A DNA stretch of 64,000 nt from Coriobacteriaceae bacterium (GCA_902362275.1 CABIWB010000003.1:56619-120618), one strand, 5' to 3'; shown: positions 7,750 to 17,037, counted from the first letter of the stretch. The notes: generated by a model from the sequence alone, not told the origin. Numbers and translations: made by a program.

Positions 7750-9729
7750 TTAGTCAATTGGATTGAGCGCGTCGATCTGCGCAAGCCACAGGCGCGAGCT
7801 GGCGTCACTCGGCATGCGCCAATCGCCGCGCGGGCTGAGCGTGACCGAGCCCACCTTGGGGCCATCGGGCAGGCAGCTGCGCTTAAACTGCTGGGCAAAG
7901 AAGCGACGGTAGAACGTTCGTAGCCATGTGTGAATGGTCTTGACGTCGTAGACGCCCTCGAAGCTCTTGAGCGCCATGCGGTAGATCTTGCCCGGTTCAA
8001 AGCCAAAACGCAACAGGTAGTAGAGGAAGTAATCGTGCAGCTCGTACGGGCCCACCAAATCCTCGGTCTTCTGCGCAATCTCGCCGTCGCCCGTGGGCGG
8101 CAGAAGCTCGGGGGACACCGGCGTATCGAGGATATCGAGCAAGACCTCGGCAATACGCCCGCCAAAGACATCAGCCGCATAGCGCACCAGATGGCGCACA
8201 AGCGTCTTGGGCACGCTCGCGTTGACGGCGTACATGCTCATGTGGTCGCCGTTATAGGTAGCCCAGCCGAGCGCCAGCTCCGACAGGTCGCCCGTGCCAA
8301 TGACAAAACCGCCAGCCTGGTTGGCCAGATCCATCAGGATCTGCGTACGCTCGCGCGCCTGGCTGTTCTCGTAGGTCACGTCCTGCACGGCCGGATCATG
8401 CTTGATATCCTTAAAGTGCTGTTCCACGGCAGCATGGATTGAGACCTCGCGGAAGCTCACACCCAAGTCACGAGCGAGCGACTCGGCATTGGACTTAGTG
8501 CGGTGCGTCGTGCCAAAGCCGGGCATGGAAACCGCCGTGATACCCGTGCGCGGCAGCCCCAGCGCATCGAAGGCACGCACGGTCACAAGCAGCGCTAGCG
8601 TGGAGTCCAAGCCGCCCGAAAGGCCGATGACCGCAGCCTTGGTACCTGTGTGGGCGAGGCGGGTCTTGAGGCCCGCAGTCTGTAGGTCGAGGATCGTCTC
8701 GCAGCGCTCGGCCAAGTCGCCGTGGTCGGCCGGCACAAAGGGCGCGCGCGGGAAAACGCGGTCGATATCGCAGGCATCGCGCAGGACAGGTTCTTCGGCC
8801 AGCACGCCGTCAAACGAAAACTCAACGGTCGTGGCCTCCGGAGCATCGTCGGTACGCGTCCACGTCGTCGAGCGACGGCGTTCGGCAGCCAGGCGGTCAA
8901 GGTCAACGTCGGCGATGGCCATGTCGCAGGTAAGCAGTTTAGTCGCGGCGAGCTTGGAGCCGTTTTCGTAGACGAGGTTCTCCCCCGCAAAGACCATGTC
9001 GGTCGTGGACTCGCCCTCACTCGCGTCCGCGTAGGCATAAGCGCAGTACAGGCGCGCGCTTTGGTTAGAGATAAGGCTGCGGCGGTAATCTGCCTTACCG
9101 ATGATTTCGTCAGAGGCCGACGGGTTGAGAATCACCGTCGCACCGGCAAGCGCCATCTCGGTCGAAGGTGGCGCCGGCACCCACAGGTCCTCACAGACCT
9201 CAACGCCCAGCACCAGGTCCTCGGCGCCCTCATCACAGCAACGGTAGACAAGCCCCGAACCCAGCGGGACCGGACCCTGACCGGCAAATTCAACCCACAC
9301 GGGATCCGCAGGCGCCGGAGCAAACCAGCGGCGCTCGTAGAACTCGCCATAGTTGGGCAGGTACTTCTTGGCCGTGAGGCCCAAAAGCTCGCCCGCACAG
9401 CACACGGCGGCGCAGTTGTAGATGTTCTCGGCCACCGCAACGGGAAGACCGACGGTAAAGACGATCGGCAGCTCACGGGTTTCATCGAGGATATGCACCA
9501 GAGCAGCCTCGCAGGCATGCAGCAGTGTGCGGTTATGGAACAGATCGGCCGCGGTATAGCCGGTCAGGTTAAGCTCGGGCAGCACCAGAGCACGAACGCC
9601 GCGCTCGGCAGCATCGCGAACAGTGGAAAGCGCCACCTCAGCATTACCCTCGACATCGGCAACGCGAATCCGCGGTGACGCCGCCGCCACACGCAAAAAG
9701 CCATCAGACTGAGAAAGGTGAAGATTCAT
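7750..9729 (-). CDS. nadE: Glutamine-dependent NAD+ synthetase
   Basis: 659-residue two-domain enzyme for the last step of NAD synthesis. The N-terminal nitrilase-type glutaminase domain (about 1-290) shows the Glu-Lys-Cys triad in LPELNLTGYT, KKYLPNYGEFYE and GVEVCEDLWVP. The C-terminal ATP-pyrophosphatase domain shows the SGGLDSTLALL PP-loop, STGDLSELALG-like (IGTGDLSELALGWATYNGDH) and the TEDLVGPYELHDYFLYYLLR end. The ATG at 9729 follows GGGAG with normal spacing; the upstream in-frame ATG at 9756 has none. Monocistronic. Confidence 0.95.
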   Translation of the reverse strand: MNLHLSQSDGFLRVAAASPRIRVADVEGNAEVALSTVRDAAERGVRALVLPELNLTGYTAADLFHNRTLLHACEAALVHILDETRELPIVFTVGLPVAVAENIYNCAAVCCAGELLGLTAKKYLPNYGEFYERRWFAPAPADPVWVEFAGQGPVPLGSGLVYRCCDEGAEDLVLGVEVCEDLWVPAPPSTEMALAGATVILNPSASDEIIGKADYRRSLISNQSARLYCAYAYADASEGESTTDMVFAGENLVYENGSKLAATKLLTCDMAIADVDLDRLAAERRRSTTWTRTDDAPEATTVEFSFDGVLAEEPVLRDACDIDRVFPRAPFVPADHGDLAERCETILDLQTAGLKTRLAHTGTKAAVIGLSGGLDSTLALLVTVRAFDALGLPRTGITAVSMPGFGTTHRTKSNAESLARDLGVSFREVSIHAAVEQHFKDIKHDPAVQDVTYENSQARERTQILMDLANQAGGFVIGTGDLSELALGWATYNGDHMSMYAVNASVPKTLVRHLVRYAADVFGGRIAEVLLDILDTPVSPELLPPTGDGEIAQKTEDLVGPYELHDYFLYYLLRFGFEPGKIYRMALKSFEGVYDVKTIHTWLRTFYRRFFAQQFKRSCLPDGPKVGSVTLSPRGDWRMPSDASSRLWLAQIDALNPID

Positions 9730-9932
9730 AAGAATGCTCCCGTGCGTAGACGCCATTCACAACAATTAGCAAGCTCTATTGTAGTTCAACCGCCGAGTGC
9801 AACCGCATCCCACCAACTTGGTGAGCTATTGATGAGTTGATGGTATCTGTTAAATGTCACGTACGATTCACATCTGGTGGGTACCCTGATGGCTGCACGA
9901 AACGAAGCAGATTTACACCGGGAGGACCCCGT

Positions 9933-10883
9933 ATGACAACCAAGTACACTGACGCGCCGCGCACGCGCGTCATGACACCGGCCGCGCTCAACAACGGCGT
10001 GCACGAGAACCATTCCATCGGACAGACCATGGCCATCGCGCCTAAAAAAGGTCTGTTCGATGATATTTCCATTCCCCAGATCATCGCCGGCGCCGCAGCT
10101 GCGGCCACAAGCGTGGCGCTTGCTTCAAAGATCGGCATTGCCGGCTCGGTGATTGGTGCCGCCGTGAGCTCGGTCATCACCGTCGTGTCCTCGCAGGTCT
10201 ACCGCCACTTTATCTCTGCCAGCGCCGAAGCCCTCAAAGGTACGCACGCCACCGTCGACTACCCCGCCGGCGCCTATGAGCCCGTTGAGTTTGATGCCGA
10301 GGAGCACCTGGGCGGCGCCGCGACTACGCAGGAGATGCGCCAGATTGCGGGGCGCGCGACCACGGCACGCGTCGCCCCCAACAGCCTGCGCGCCAAGGCG
10401 GCGGCAGAGCGCAGCCAGACGCAAAAGAAGGTCATCGTCTTCTCGATCGCTATCGCCATCGTCGCGGTCATCGCCTGCACCAGCGCCATCCTTATCACCA
10501 CCGCCGGCGAGGGTCTGGGTGAGCGTCCCGAGCCAATCCTTTCGTCGCGCACGACCGAGAGCGATGCAAATGGCACCACCCAGTCACAAGATCAGCAGGC
10601 ACAGACGGACGACACGCAAGACAGTTCTACCTCTGCCGATTCGTCCTCGAACACCCAAAACCAATCGCAGGGCACCGATTCCTCTACGGCCAACAGTGGC
10701 ACGCCGTCCGGCACGACCGACTCAAGCCAAACGACTGACGGTTCTCAGCCGAGCACGGGCGACCAGACGAGCGACACCACGTCGGGAACGGGCACAGCAA
10801 ACAGCAGCAACAGCAATTCGAGTGGCACCACATCGGGCACGGCATCTGACAGTTCAAGCCAAGGCACGACATCGGACAACTAG
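9933..10883 (+). CDS. Two-pass membrane protein with long Ser/Thr-rich tail, unknown function
   Basis: 316 residues, not recognised. A glycine/alanine-rich hydrophobic stretch (about residues 48-88) lies in the first quarter; a second clear transmembrane helix (KKVIVFSIAIAIVAVIACTSAILITT, about 166-190) is followed by a low-complexity tail of about 110 residues rich in Ser, Thr, Gln, Asn, Asp and Gly. The tail has no sortase motif. The layout suggests a membrane-anchored protein with an extracytoplasmic disordered stalk. The start is set by GGGAGG 7 bases upstream; the longer frame from 9837 is unsupported. Confidence 0.75.
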   Translation: MTTKYTDAPRTRVMTPAALNNGVHENHSIGQTMAIAPKKGLFDDISIPQIIAGAAAAATSVALASKIGIAGSVIGAAVSSVITVVSSQVYRHFISASAEALKGTHATVDYPAGAYEPVEFDAEEHLGGAATTQEMRQIAGRATTARVAPNSLRAKAAAERSQTQKKVIVFSIAIAIVAVIACTSAILITTAGEGLGERPEPILSSRTTESDANGTTQSQDQQAQTDDTQDSSTSADSSSNTQNQSQGTDSSTANSGTPSGTTDSSQTTDGSQPSTGDQTSDTTSGTGTANSSNSNSSGTTSGTASDSSSQGTTSDN

Positions 10884-10913
10884 GCGCTGCATCCCCAGAT
10901 AGGCAACCTGTAC

Positions 10914-10947
10914 AACGGGCGCGAATCGATAGCGGTTCGCGCCCGTT
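10914..10947 (+). terminator. Terminator after the Ser/Thr-rich membrane protein
   Basis: Perfect 12-bp stem AACGGGCGCGAA / TTCGCGCCCGTT with a 10-base loop, followed by T-rich TTTGCC. Confidence 0.75.
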
Positions 10948-11018
10948 TGCCTTGGGCGACGAGATGGCAAGCCCCGCGCGATGGTAAGATGCTTTGGTGT
11001 GTAAAGAGGAGATTTGCC

Positions 11019-12317
11019 ATGAGCAAGACAATAGTTACGCCCACGCTTTCGCTGGGCAACCACATCTATCTGTATCGCCTGCTGCGCGACGCGATTGGGT
11101 GCGGTAAGCAAACGTTTATGACGCAGGTCGAGGAGGCGCTCGCCGCCGGCGACATGGCCGCTTATGACCTGGGCTTCGAGTCCACGCGCGAGTTGCTCGA
11201 GGAACTCGACGACTGCATTAAGCTGACCGTCTTTAAGGGCGGCCGCCTGTATGCCACCGTCATCGCCAACGAGGCCTGGGATACCGCCCTTGCCAAAGGC
11301 GAGGACAAGCCCAAGGCAGCCAAGGGCGCCAAGCAGTCCTACAAAAAGAAAAAACGCGGCGAGAAGGACCTCAAGGCCGTGCGCCCCAAGCACGTTAAGC
11401 GTCCCGAGCCTGAAGCCATGGTTGAAGCCGTGCCAGAATCCGAGCCTGAGGCAGAGATTGAAGTCGCTATTGAGGTAACGGCAGAAGCCGAAACCGAAAC
11501 CACCGCCACGACTGATCCCGAAGTCATATCCGAGCAGGAAGCCACTGCGGAGCTCAACGAAGCTCCCAAGTCGACAACCGAAAAAACCGCCGACCAACCC
11601 GAGACGCCTTCGTTCCAAAACAGTGATGTCTTTAGCGACGAGGCCGAGGACGATCAGCCCGCCGATCAAGACGCTACCGAGTCGACGCCGAAGCCCGAGA
11701 CGCCGCAGCCCGCCATCTCGCTCACGGTCGTCTATGACCCCGAGAACGCCAACGCCGGCATCACCACCATGGCCTCCACGCCCATCGAGGCAAAGTCGAG
11801 CGTCGAGAACGAGAACGCGACGCAGGTTGAGGTTGAAACCTCAGCTGCAGACGCGCCCATCACCGTGGAGCCCGTAGATTCCACGATCAAGCTGGAAACG
11901 ACGCCGGAGCCCACACCCGTCATCGAATCCGTGCCCACTTCTGCTTGCGGCCAAATTCCCGCACCGGCATCGGCTTCGGCACCCGCAGCGGCCCCAACCC
12001 CCGCACCTGCAGTACCGACCATCCCCGAGGATTTCCCCATCGATTTCGCAACCGAGGTCTTCTGCCCCGGCCCATTGCTACACCAGTTGTCGACCTATCT
12101 CCCCTACGGCGCCGACACGCTCGGCATCGTCGGCGAGTACTACTGGATTGCCCGCGAGCGCGGTACCATCGAGGCCGCGCGAAACCGCGCAAACTTCCCC
12201 CTGTGCTACACGCAGGCCGGCGAGCGCCGCGAGGTTACCGTGCGCATCCGCCGCAACACCACCGGCGGTCTCGGAGCCGCCTGGGCCATCGACAAGGTCG
12301 AAGCCCCGGTCGAGTAA
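11019..12317 (+). CDS. Two-domain protein with acidic low-complexity linker, unknown function
   Basis: 432 residues, no confident family. The N-terminal domain (about 1-90; QTFMTQVEEALAAGDMAAYDLGFESTRELLEELDDCIKLTVFKGG) has the look of a small winged-helix or OST-HTH/LOTUS-like module, which would suggest nucleic-acid binding; this is a guess from the pattern. A Lys-rich patch (KQSYKKKKRGEKDLKAVRPKHVKR) and about 220 residues of Glu/Pro/Thr/Ala-rich linker follow. The C-terminal domain (about 340-432) is globular (FATEVFCPGPLLHQLSTYLPYGADTLG) and ends in basic beta-strand sequence. The start has GAGGAG upstream of the ATG at 11019. Confidence 0.75.
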   Translation: MSKTIVTPTLSLGNHIYLYRLLRDAIGCGKQTFMTQVEEALAAGDMAAYDLGFESTRELLEELDDCIKLTVFKGGRLYATVIANEAWDTALAKGEDKPKAAKGAKQSYKKKKRGEKDLKAVRPKHVKRPEPEAMVEAVPESEPEAEIEVAIEVTAEAETETTATTDPEVISEQEATAELNEAPKSTTEKTADQPETPSFQNSDVFSDEAEDDQPADQDATESTPKPETPQPAISLTVVYDPENANAGITTMASTPIEAKSSVENENATQVEVETSAADAPITVEPVDSTIKLETTPEPTPVIESVPTSACGQIPAPASASAPAAAPTPAPAVPTIPEDFPIDFATEVFCPGPLLHQLSTYLPYGADTLGIVGEYYWIARERGTIEAARNRANFPLCYTQAGERREVTVRIRRNTTGGLGAAWAIDKVEAPVE

Positions 12318-12318
12318 A

Positions 12319-12358
12319 AAACGGCCTCGGATAGCCAATTGACCATCCGAGGCCGTTT
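12319..12358. terminator. Bidirectional terminator
   Basis: Perfect 14-bp stem AAACGGCCTCGGAT / ATCCGAGGCCGTTT between convergent genes, with A/T runs on both sides. Confidence 0.85.
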
Positions 12359-12371
12359 GAATTCAGGCCTT

Positions 12372-12764
12372 TTAGTTGTCATCGGTGCATATAGACACCA
12401 GAGAAGCAAGCTCATCCTCAAGTTGCGGAGCAAAGTATCTAAAAGAAACCTGCGCTCCAGTCGGTATCGACTCAATCATATTCGCAGCATTATCTGAAAC
12501 TCGGTACGATGTAGTTTCACCTGTCTTCAAATCCTCTATTGAGCAGACAGCGTCTTCAGCATCAATCGACCTAAGCACGCCTTTTCCTTGTAACATCACA
12601 TCGGCATGCCCGCCAGCTATTTCTAATGAACCTGAGTCTGTCGCAGTCACTTCTCCGGAACCTCCGCGCGATATCTCTTCCTTTGTTGAACAGCCCACCA
12701 ATGAAGCCATCAGCACCAAAGACAGAGCTAGACGAATCGCCCTACTTCGAAAAAGTCGTTCCAT
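12372..12764 (-). CDS. Small predicted lipoprotein
   Basis: About 130 residues from the ATG at 12764 (139 if started at 12791). The signal peptide LFRSRAIRLALSLVLMASLVGC ends in a lipobox (LVGC), so a lipid-anchored exported protein is predicted. The mature part is short, beta-rich and without recognised domain (CSIEDLKTGETTSYRVS). The start region overlaps the 3' end of the upstream peptidase-like gene, so they are co-transcribed and probably act together at the cell surface. Base composition is AT-richer than the neighbours. Confidence 0.65.
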   Translation of the reverse strand: MERLFRSRAIRLALSLVLMASLVGCSTKEEISRGGSGEVTATDSGSLEIAGGHADVMLQGKGVLRSIDAEDAVCSIEDLKTGETTSYRVSDNAANMIESIPTGAQVSFRYFAPQLEDELASLVSICTDDN

Positions 12765-13869
12765 AAGTCCACGCATAATAGCTCTGATCATACTTCAGGA
12801 AGGATAAAGATGAATTCCAGCCGTCCGCTATGCCAATCATCTGCCTTGTCTCTCCAGTTTTCTTACCAGTAAGTGTGGCGTAAGCCTCCGCTGTTACAGA
12901 ATGGGCTGATCCGTTGTACAAACTCGCATGTAAAACATTCGGTCTATTAGAGTTAATCTCATTTTGAATGCTCGCGATAGCCGGAGAGGAGACAGTGCGG
13001 GCGATAAGAGTACTTCCTCTGCTTGCGCAGTAATTTGTAAACCCCGTTGCACAGGTTGATATCGGCGTTCCACCCAAAACAACGCCGGGAACAGTCTGTT
13101 CTTCATCGGAAAGAGCATGGGTATTGGTGTAATTCCATATCTGCATATATTGCGAAGGGTCGCTATATAAATTGGCAATGCCATACAGTTCCGCAACGTT
13201 CGAAAAAGCTGTCACCATACAAGCATAGTGGGCGGTAAGCCTCTTAATCTCGCTTTCATCATATGACATAAACTGAGAAATGGAACGAAATCCAGATACT
13301 GTGTAATCCTGCATTTGAGTTGCGTAAATTACAACATCGTTCCAGCTTGAAGGTTTATTCGATAAAACGACAGGCCGTCCTTCTATGGAAACAGCCGGGA
13401 TTGTTCTTCCGCAATTTGTTGTTATTGAACCGTCCAAAGATTGCACGCCGAATTCGAATGGATTGATCATTACGACTGGGTTATTGAACGAATAAGACTC
13501 GACACCAAGATCTCCTCCCCGATCCATAGGGCTGACTAAGCCGTCTCCAAAACGATATCCCGTAAGTATTTCATCATCTGAAGCATCTAAAACCAAATAG
13601 CCCGCGGCTCTATTGGATGTCACAACCGGAACAATGTAACCAAGCGGGGACCCATCAACATCTACAAAAGGAATAGGGTCAGAAGGCGTATACGAATAGC
13701 CGAGGAGTCCCTTTATATATTTATCGGCAAGCTCTTGCGCAATTTCAGAAGTAAATTGTATCTGCTCACCATCAATATTGCCCGTCGAAGCAAAAACCTC
13801 TTTCGGACGTGCGGCTAAGGCGACAATTGAAGACGCGACAAGTTGCAGAAAACGACGACGCGAAAGCAT
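12742..13869 (-). CDS. Tat-exported papain-fold (C39-like) peptidase-like protein
   Basis: 375 residues. The N-terminus MLSRRRFLQLVASSIVALAA is a twin-arginine-type signal (RRRFLQ). The mature part contains TAHYACMVTAFSNVAELYGI, GFTNYCASRG, then NGSAHSVTAEAYATLTG and IGIADGWNSS. The order Cys-helix, His, Asp/Asn resembles C39-like or C10-like papain-fold peptidases, so an extracytoplasmic cysteine peptidase or bacteriocin-processing-like enzyme is inferred; catalytic assignment is tentative. Codon use is clearly AT-richer than the surrounding genes, suggesting horizontal acquisition with the adjoining lipoprotein gene. Confidence 0.6.
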   Translation of the reverse strand: MLSRRRFLQLVASSIVALAARPKEVFASTGNIDGEQIQFTSEIAQELADKYIKGLLGYSYTPSDPIPFVDVDGSPLGYIVPVVTSNRAAGYLVLDASDDEILTGYRFGDGLVSPMDRGGDLGVESYSFNNPVVMINPFEFGVQSLDGSITTNCGRTIPAVSIEGRPVVLSNKPSSWNDVVIYATQMQDYTVSGFRSISQFMSYDESEIKRLTAHYACMVTAFSNVAELYGIANLYSDPSQYMQIWNYTNTHALSDEEQTVPGVVLGGTPISTCATGFTNYCASRGSTLIARTVSSPAIASIQNEINSNRPNVLHASLYNGSAHSVTAEAYATLTGKKTGETRQMIGIADGWNSSLSFLKYDQSYYAWTYGTTFSK

Positions 13870-14111
13870 ATGTTCTTCTTTCTAGAGAAGCGACTTATAA
13901 GGTACTCCTATTCTATAATCTTTTTTGTAACGTTACAGCACTGGTTATATTTCAATTCGATTTGCTTATGTCCTTGCAACCCAATGCGTCTTTACGTTTT
14001 AAACGGAATTAGAAAATCACTCATAGCAAAAACGGGCTTTAATCCCAAAGAGATGACTTTGATTATGAATCAAACCAGCAGCCAGGGCATAGCTGCAGTG
14101 CAATCGCTACA
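13870..14111. other. AT-rich intergenic region
   Basis: About 240 bases without a convincing gene. It holds the presumed promoter of the peptidase-like gene and a perfect palindrome GTAACGTTAC (13927-13936) that could be an operator. AT content matches the adjoining insert rather than the high-GC backbone. Confidence 0.5.
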
Positions 14112-14141
14112 AGAAAGGCCGCTCTTGGTGGCGGCCTTTCT
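14112..14141 (-). terminator. Terminator of ettA
   Basis: 11-bp stem AGAAAGGCCGC / GCGGCCTTTCT with an 8-base loop, just 3' of ettA on the minus strand and ending in TTTCT. Confidence 0.75.
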
Positions 14142-14149
14142 ACTTGCTA

Positions 14150-15829
14150 CTAGTCGCGCGTCAGCTTGCGGTGGATACGATGCGGTTGGGCTGCGTCCTC
14201 GCCCAGGCGCTCGATACGGTTGGCCTGATAGGCCTCGAAGTTGCCCTCGAACCAATACCAGTTGCCCGGATTCTCGTCGGTGCCCTCCCACGCCAGAATG
14301 TGCGTGGCGACGCGGTCCAGGAACATACGGTCGTGGCTAATGACCACCGAGCAGCCCGGGAACTCGAGCAGCGCCGCCTCGAGCGAGGACAGCGTCTCGA
14401 CGTCGAGGTCGTTCGTGGGCTCGTCGAGGAGCAGCAGGTTGCCGCCCTGCTTGAGCGTAAGCGCCAAGTTCAGACGGTTGCGCTCGCCACCGGAGAGTAC
14501 GCCAGCGCGCTTCTGCTGGTCCTGGCCCTTAAAGCCAAAGCTCGCCACATAAGCACGGCTCGGAACCTCGGTCTCGCCGACCATCATGTGGTCCAGGCCG
14601 TCCGAGACGACCTCCCACAAGTTCTTATCGGGGTCGATGCCGGAACGGTTCTGGTCGACATAGGAGATCTTGACGGTCTCACCCACCTCAAGCTCGCCCG
14701 AAGTCAGCGGCTCCAGACCCACAATCGTCTTGAACAGCGTGGTCTTGCCCACACCGTTGGGGCCGATGACGCCCACGATGCCGTTGCGCGGCAGGGTAAA
14801 CGAAAGGTCGTCGATGAGCACGCGGCCATCGAACTCCTTGTGCAGATGATGGGCCTCGAGCACCTTGTTGCCCAGACGCGGGCCCACAGGGATGCGGATG
14901 TCGGTCCAGTCGAGCTTCTGGCTTGCGCGGGCCTCGGCCTCCATCTCCTCGTAGCGAGCCAGACGGGCCTTGTTCTTGGCCTGGCGAGCCTTGGGCGAGC
15001 TGCGTACCCACTCGAGCTCGGCCTCCATGCGCTTGGCGAGCTTGGCGTCACGGTTGCCCTGGGCCTCGATACGCGCGGCCTTGGTCTCCAGATACGTGGA
15101 GTAGTTGCCCTTGTAGGGATAAAGGTGACCGCGGTCGACCTCGCAGATCCACTCGGCAACGTTATCCAAGAAGTAGCGATCGTGTGTGACGGCAAGCACC
15201 GCGCCCTGGTAGTTGTGCAGGAAGTGCTCGAGCCACAGGATCGACTCGGCGTCCAGGTGGTTCGTGGGCTCGTCGAGCAGCAGCAGATCGGGAGCCTCGA
15301 GCAGCAGCTTGCACAGGGCCACGCGGCGACGCTCGCCGCCAGAGAGCACGTTAACCGGCATGTCGGAATCGGGCAGCTGCAGGGCGTCCATGGCCTGGCC
15401 GAGCTTGGAATCGATATCCCAGCCGTCGGCGGCATCGATCTCGTCCTGGAGCTTGCCCATCTCGACCATGAGGGCGTCCATGTCGCAGTCCGGGGCGCAC
15501 ATCTCCTCGCCGATCTTATTGAAGCGATCGACCTTGGCGATCATATCGCCAAACGCCATGCGCACGTTCTCGATAACGGTCTTGCCGTCGTCGAGCGGCG
15601 GCTCCTGCTGCAGGATGCCCACGGTGTAGCCGGGGGTGAGCTTGGCATCGCCGTTGGAGACCTCCTCGATGCCGGCCATGATCTTGAGCAGGGTCGACTT
15701 GCCCATGCCGTTGGGACCCACGACGCCGATCTTGGCACCGGGGTAGAAGCTCAGGGTCACGTCGTCAAGGATTACCTTGTCGCCATGGGCCTTGCGAGCC
15801 TGATACATCTGGTAGATAAACTCCGCCAT
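14150..15829 (-). CDS. ettA: ABC-F protein, energy-dependent translational throttle EttA
   Basis: 559-residue soluble ABC-F ATPase with two nucleotide-binding domains and no membrane segments. Walker A motifs GPNGMGKST and GPNGVGKTT, two LSGGER signatures and two LLLDEPTN Walker B motifs are present. The region following the first domain (YKGNYSTYLETKAARIEAQGN...) is the P-site tRNA-interaction linker typical of the group, and the WTDIRIPVGPRLGN and GNWYWFEGNFEAYQ segments are EttA-specific in style. EttA binds the ribosomal E site and gates the first elongation steps according to ATP/ADP. Monocistronic, AAAGGAT upstream of the ATG. Confidence 0.93.
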   Translation of the reverse strand: MAEFIYQMYQARKAHGDKVILDDVTLSFYPGAKIGVVGPNGMGKSTLLKIMAGIEEVSNGDAKLTPGYTVGILQQEPPLDDGKTVIENVRMAFGDMIAKVDRFNKIGEEMCAPDCDMDALMVEMGKLQDEIDAADGWDIDSKLGQAMDALQLPDSDMPVNVLSGGERRRVALCKLLLEAPDLLLLDEPTNHLDAESILWLEHFLHNYQGAVLAVTHDRYFLDNVAEWICEVDRGHLYPYKGNYSTYLETKAARIEAQGNRDAKLAKRMEAELEWVRSSPKARQAKNKARLARYEEMEAEARASQKLDWTDIRIPVGPRLGNKVLEAHHLHKEFDGRVLIDDLSFTLPRNGIVGVIGPNGVGKTTLFKTIVGLEPLTSGELEVGETVKISYVDQNRSGIDPDKNLWEVVSDGLDHMMVGETEVPSRAYVASFGFKGQDQQKRAGVLSGGERNRLNLALTLKQGGNLLLLDEPTNDLDVETLSSLEAALLEFPGCSVVISHDRMFLDRVATHILAWEGTDENPGNWYWFEGNFEAYQANRIERLGEDAAQPHRIHRKLTRD

Positions 15830-16013
15830 ATGTCTGTTCTATCCTTTCTACCTGCTGTTTCCCTATTCTTGATTCGCTTTAGTGAAAACGAAATGAGGGA
15901 ACCAGCTCTGAAACGTAACGAAAAAGGGGCATGGTTGCCCATACCCCCTAATACTACCTGGGAAAAGTCCCCCGGAACATACTATAAACTGCGTACGCTA
16001 GTTTTCCGCAACC
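15830..16013. other. Intergenic region between ettA and the sdpI remnant
   Basis: About 180 bases. Upstream of ettA this should contain the ettA promoter; nothing else can be supported. Confidence 0.4.
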
Positions 16014-16718
16014 TTAACGAGCGGCTCGCTGCGATTTGCGCCACAACAGATACGAGTAGACGTAGACGGCTCCAACCGAACCAAACGCCAGAACCGCAAT
16101 CACCGTGGCGACGACTTCACTCGAAAGCACGCTGCCTGCCACGCCCATCACAATCAGGCCAATACCCAGCACCATAAAGCAGGCGCCGCCAAAACGCTGC
16201 GTACGGCGCCAGTTCTCGGGATCGGCAAGCCCCTAGGGTGTCTTGATACCGAGCGTATAGTTCTGCTTCACACGCGGCAAGTAGTTGCCTACGCCGATGA
16301 ACAGCAAACCGACAACACCGGAAATCAGCACGTTAACCAAACCGACCGCCGGCACCACGCCCCAAACCGTAAGCTCTCCCAGCCAGCTTATGGCGCACAT
16401 GAACAAGGTGAAGGCGATTACGAAGCCCTGGTAGAACTTGCCCGAGGTTCGATATGCCTCACCTTTGGGGTCGATGCGCGGCACCACGCAGAACATTGCG
16501 AGAAGCGCCAGAGGCAGCACGCCGAGCGCGGAGGCCATCCAGCTAGGACCCCAACCGTCGACGGCGCCGTTCGCGCCCCAGTGCGTGGGAATCTGCGCAG
16601 GCAAGCTCGGCATCACTATGAGGTGCGCTACGACATTGGCGACGCACAGAGCGACCAGCGCAATCCACACGCGCGACGATACCCCCGTGGGGTGAATGCC
16701 CTTGTTTTCGTTATTCAT
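16014..16718 (-). pseudogene. SdpI-family membrane protein with in-frame amber codon
   Basis: SdpI-type multi-pass membrane protein. The frame reads through several hydrophobic helices to GNYLPRVKQNYTLGIKTP, then meets TAG (16233-16235) and continues in the same frame with GLADPENWRRTQRFGG, two more hydrophobic segments and a TAA at 16014-16016. In SdpI relatives the KTPW-xLADPENWRRTHRFGG motif is continuous, with a tryptophan at this site, so a TGG-to-TAG change is the simple explanation. The intact downstream frame indicates a recent event. The start overlaps the ArsR-family gene stop by 8 bases. In Bacillus, SdpI gives immunity to the SDP toxin and recruits SdpR. Confidence 0.85.
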
Positions 16719-16989
16719 CCTTATCACCTTCAGTGTTTGTAAAGCTCATAAACCAGCCAATTAAATCCTGCATGACGGTGGTGTTTAAGCTGCATACGAT
16801 GCTTTGGCCATGGCGCTCGTCGGTCACCAACCCGGCGTTTTTGAGTGTCGCCAAGTGATGGCTCAGCGACGGCTTACTGATGTCAAAATGCTCGGCAAGC
16901 TCTCCGGCCGTACAATTGCCCTCGCGCAGTAGCTCCAAAATGCGCCGCCGCGTTGGATCGGCAAGCGCCTTAAAACCCTCTCCCGGCAT
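16711..16989 (-). CDS. ArsR-family autorepressor, SdpR-like
   Basis: 92-residue winged-helix regulator (GEGFKALADPTRRRILELL, TAGELAEHFDISKPSLSHHLATLKNAGLV, SLNTTVMQDLIGWFMSF) closely patterned on SdpR of Bacillus. It lacks the cysteine metal-binding motif of metal-sensing ArsR members, consistent with control by partner-protein sequestration. The start at 16989 follows GGGGAGG; the frame is open to 17007. It precedes and overlaps the sdpI-like gene, reproducing the sdpRI order. Confidence 0.9.
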   Translation of the reverse strand: MPGEGFKALADPTRRRILELLREGNCTAGELAEHFDISKPSLSHHLATLKNAGLVTDERHGQSIVCSLNTTVMQDLIGWFMSFTNTEGDKDE

Positions 16990-17037
16990 AAGACCTCCCC
17001 TCATCATCTCTCATGACGTGCACACTATACTCAATAT

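Noticed and set aside
14144..16177. 677-codon plus-strand frame over ettA
   Set aside because: Antisense shadow of a high-GC gene; it has no ribosome site or family pattern, while the minus strand encodes a textbook ABC-F protein.
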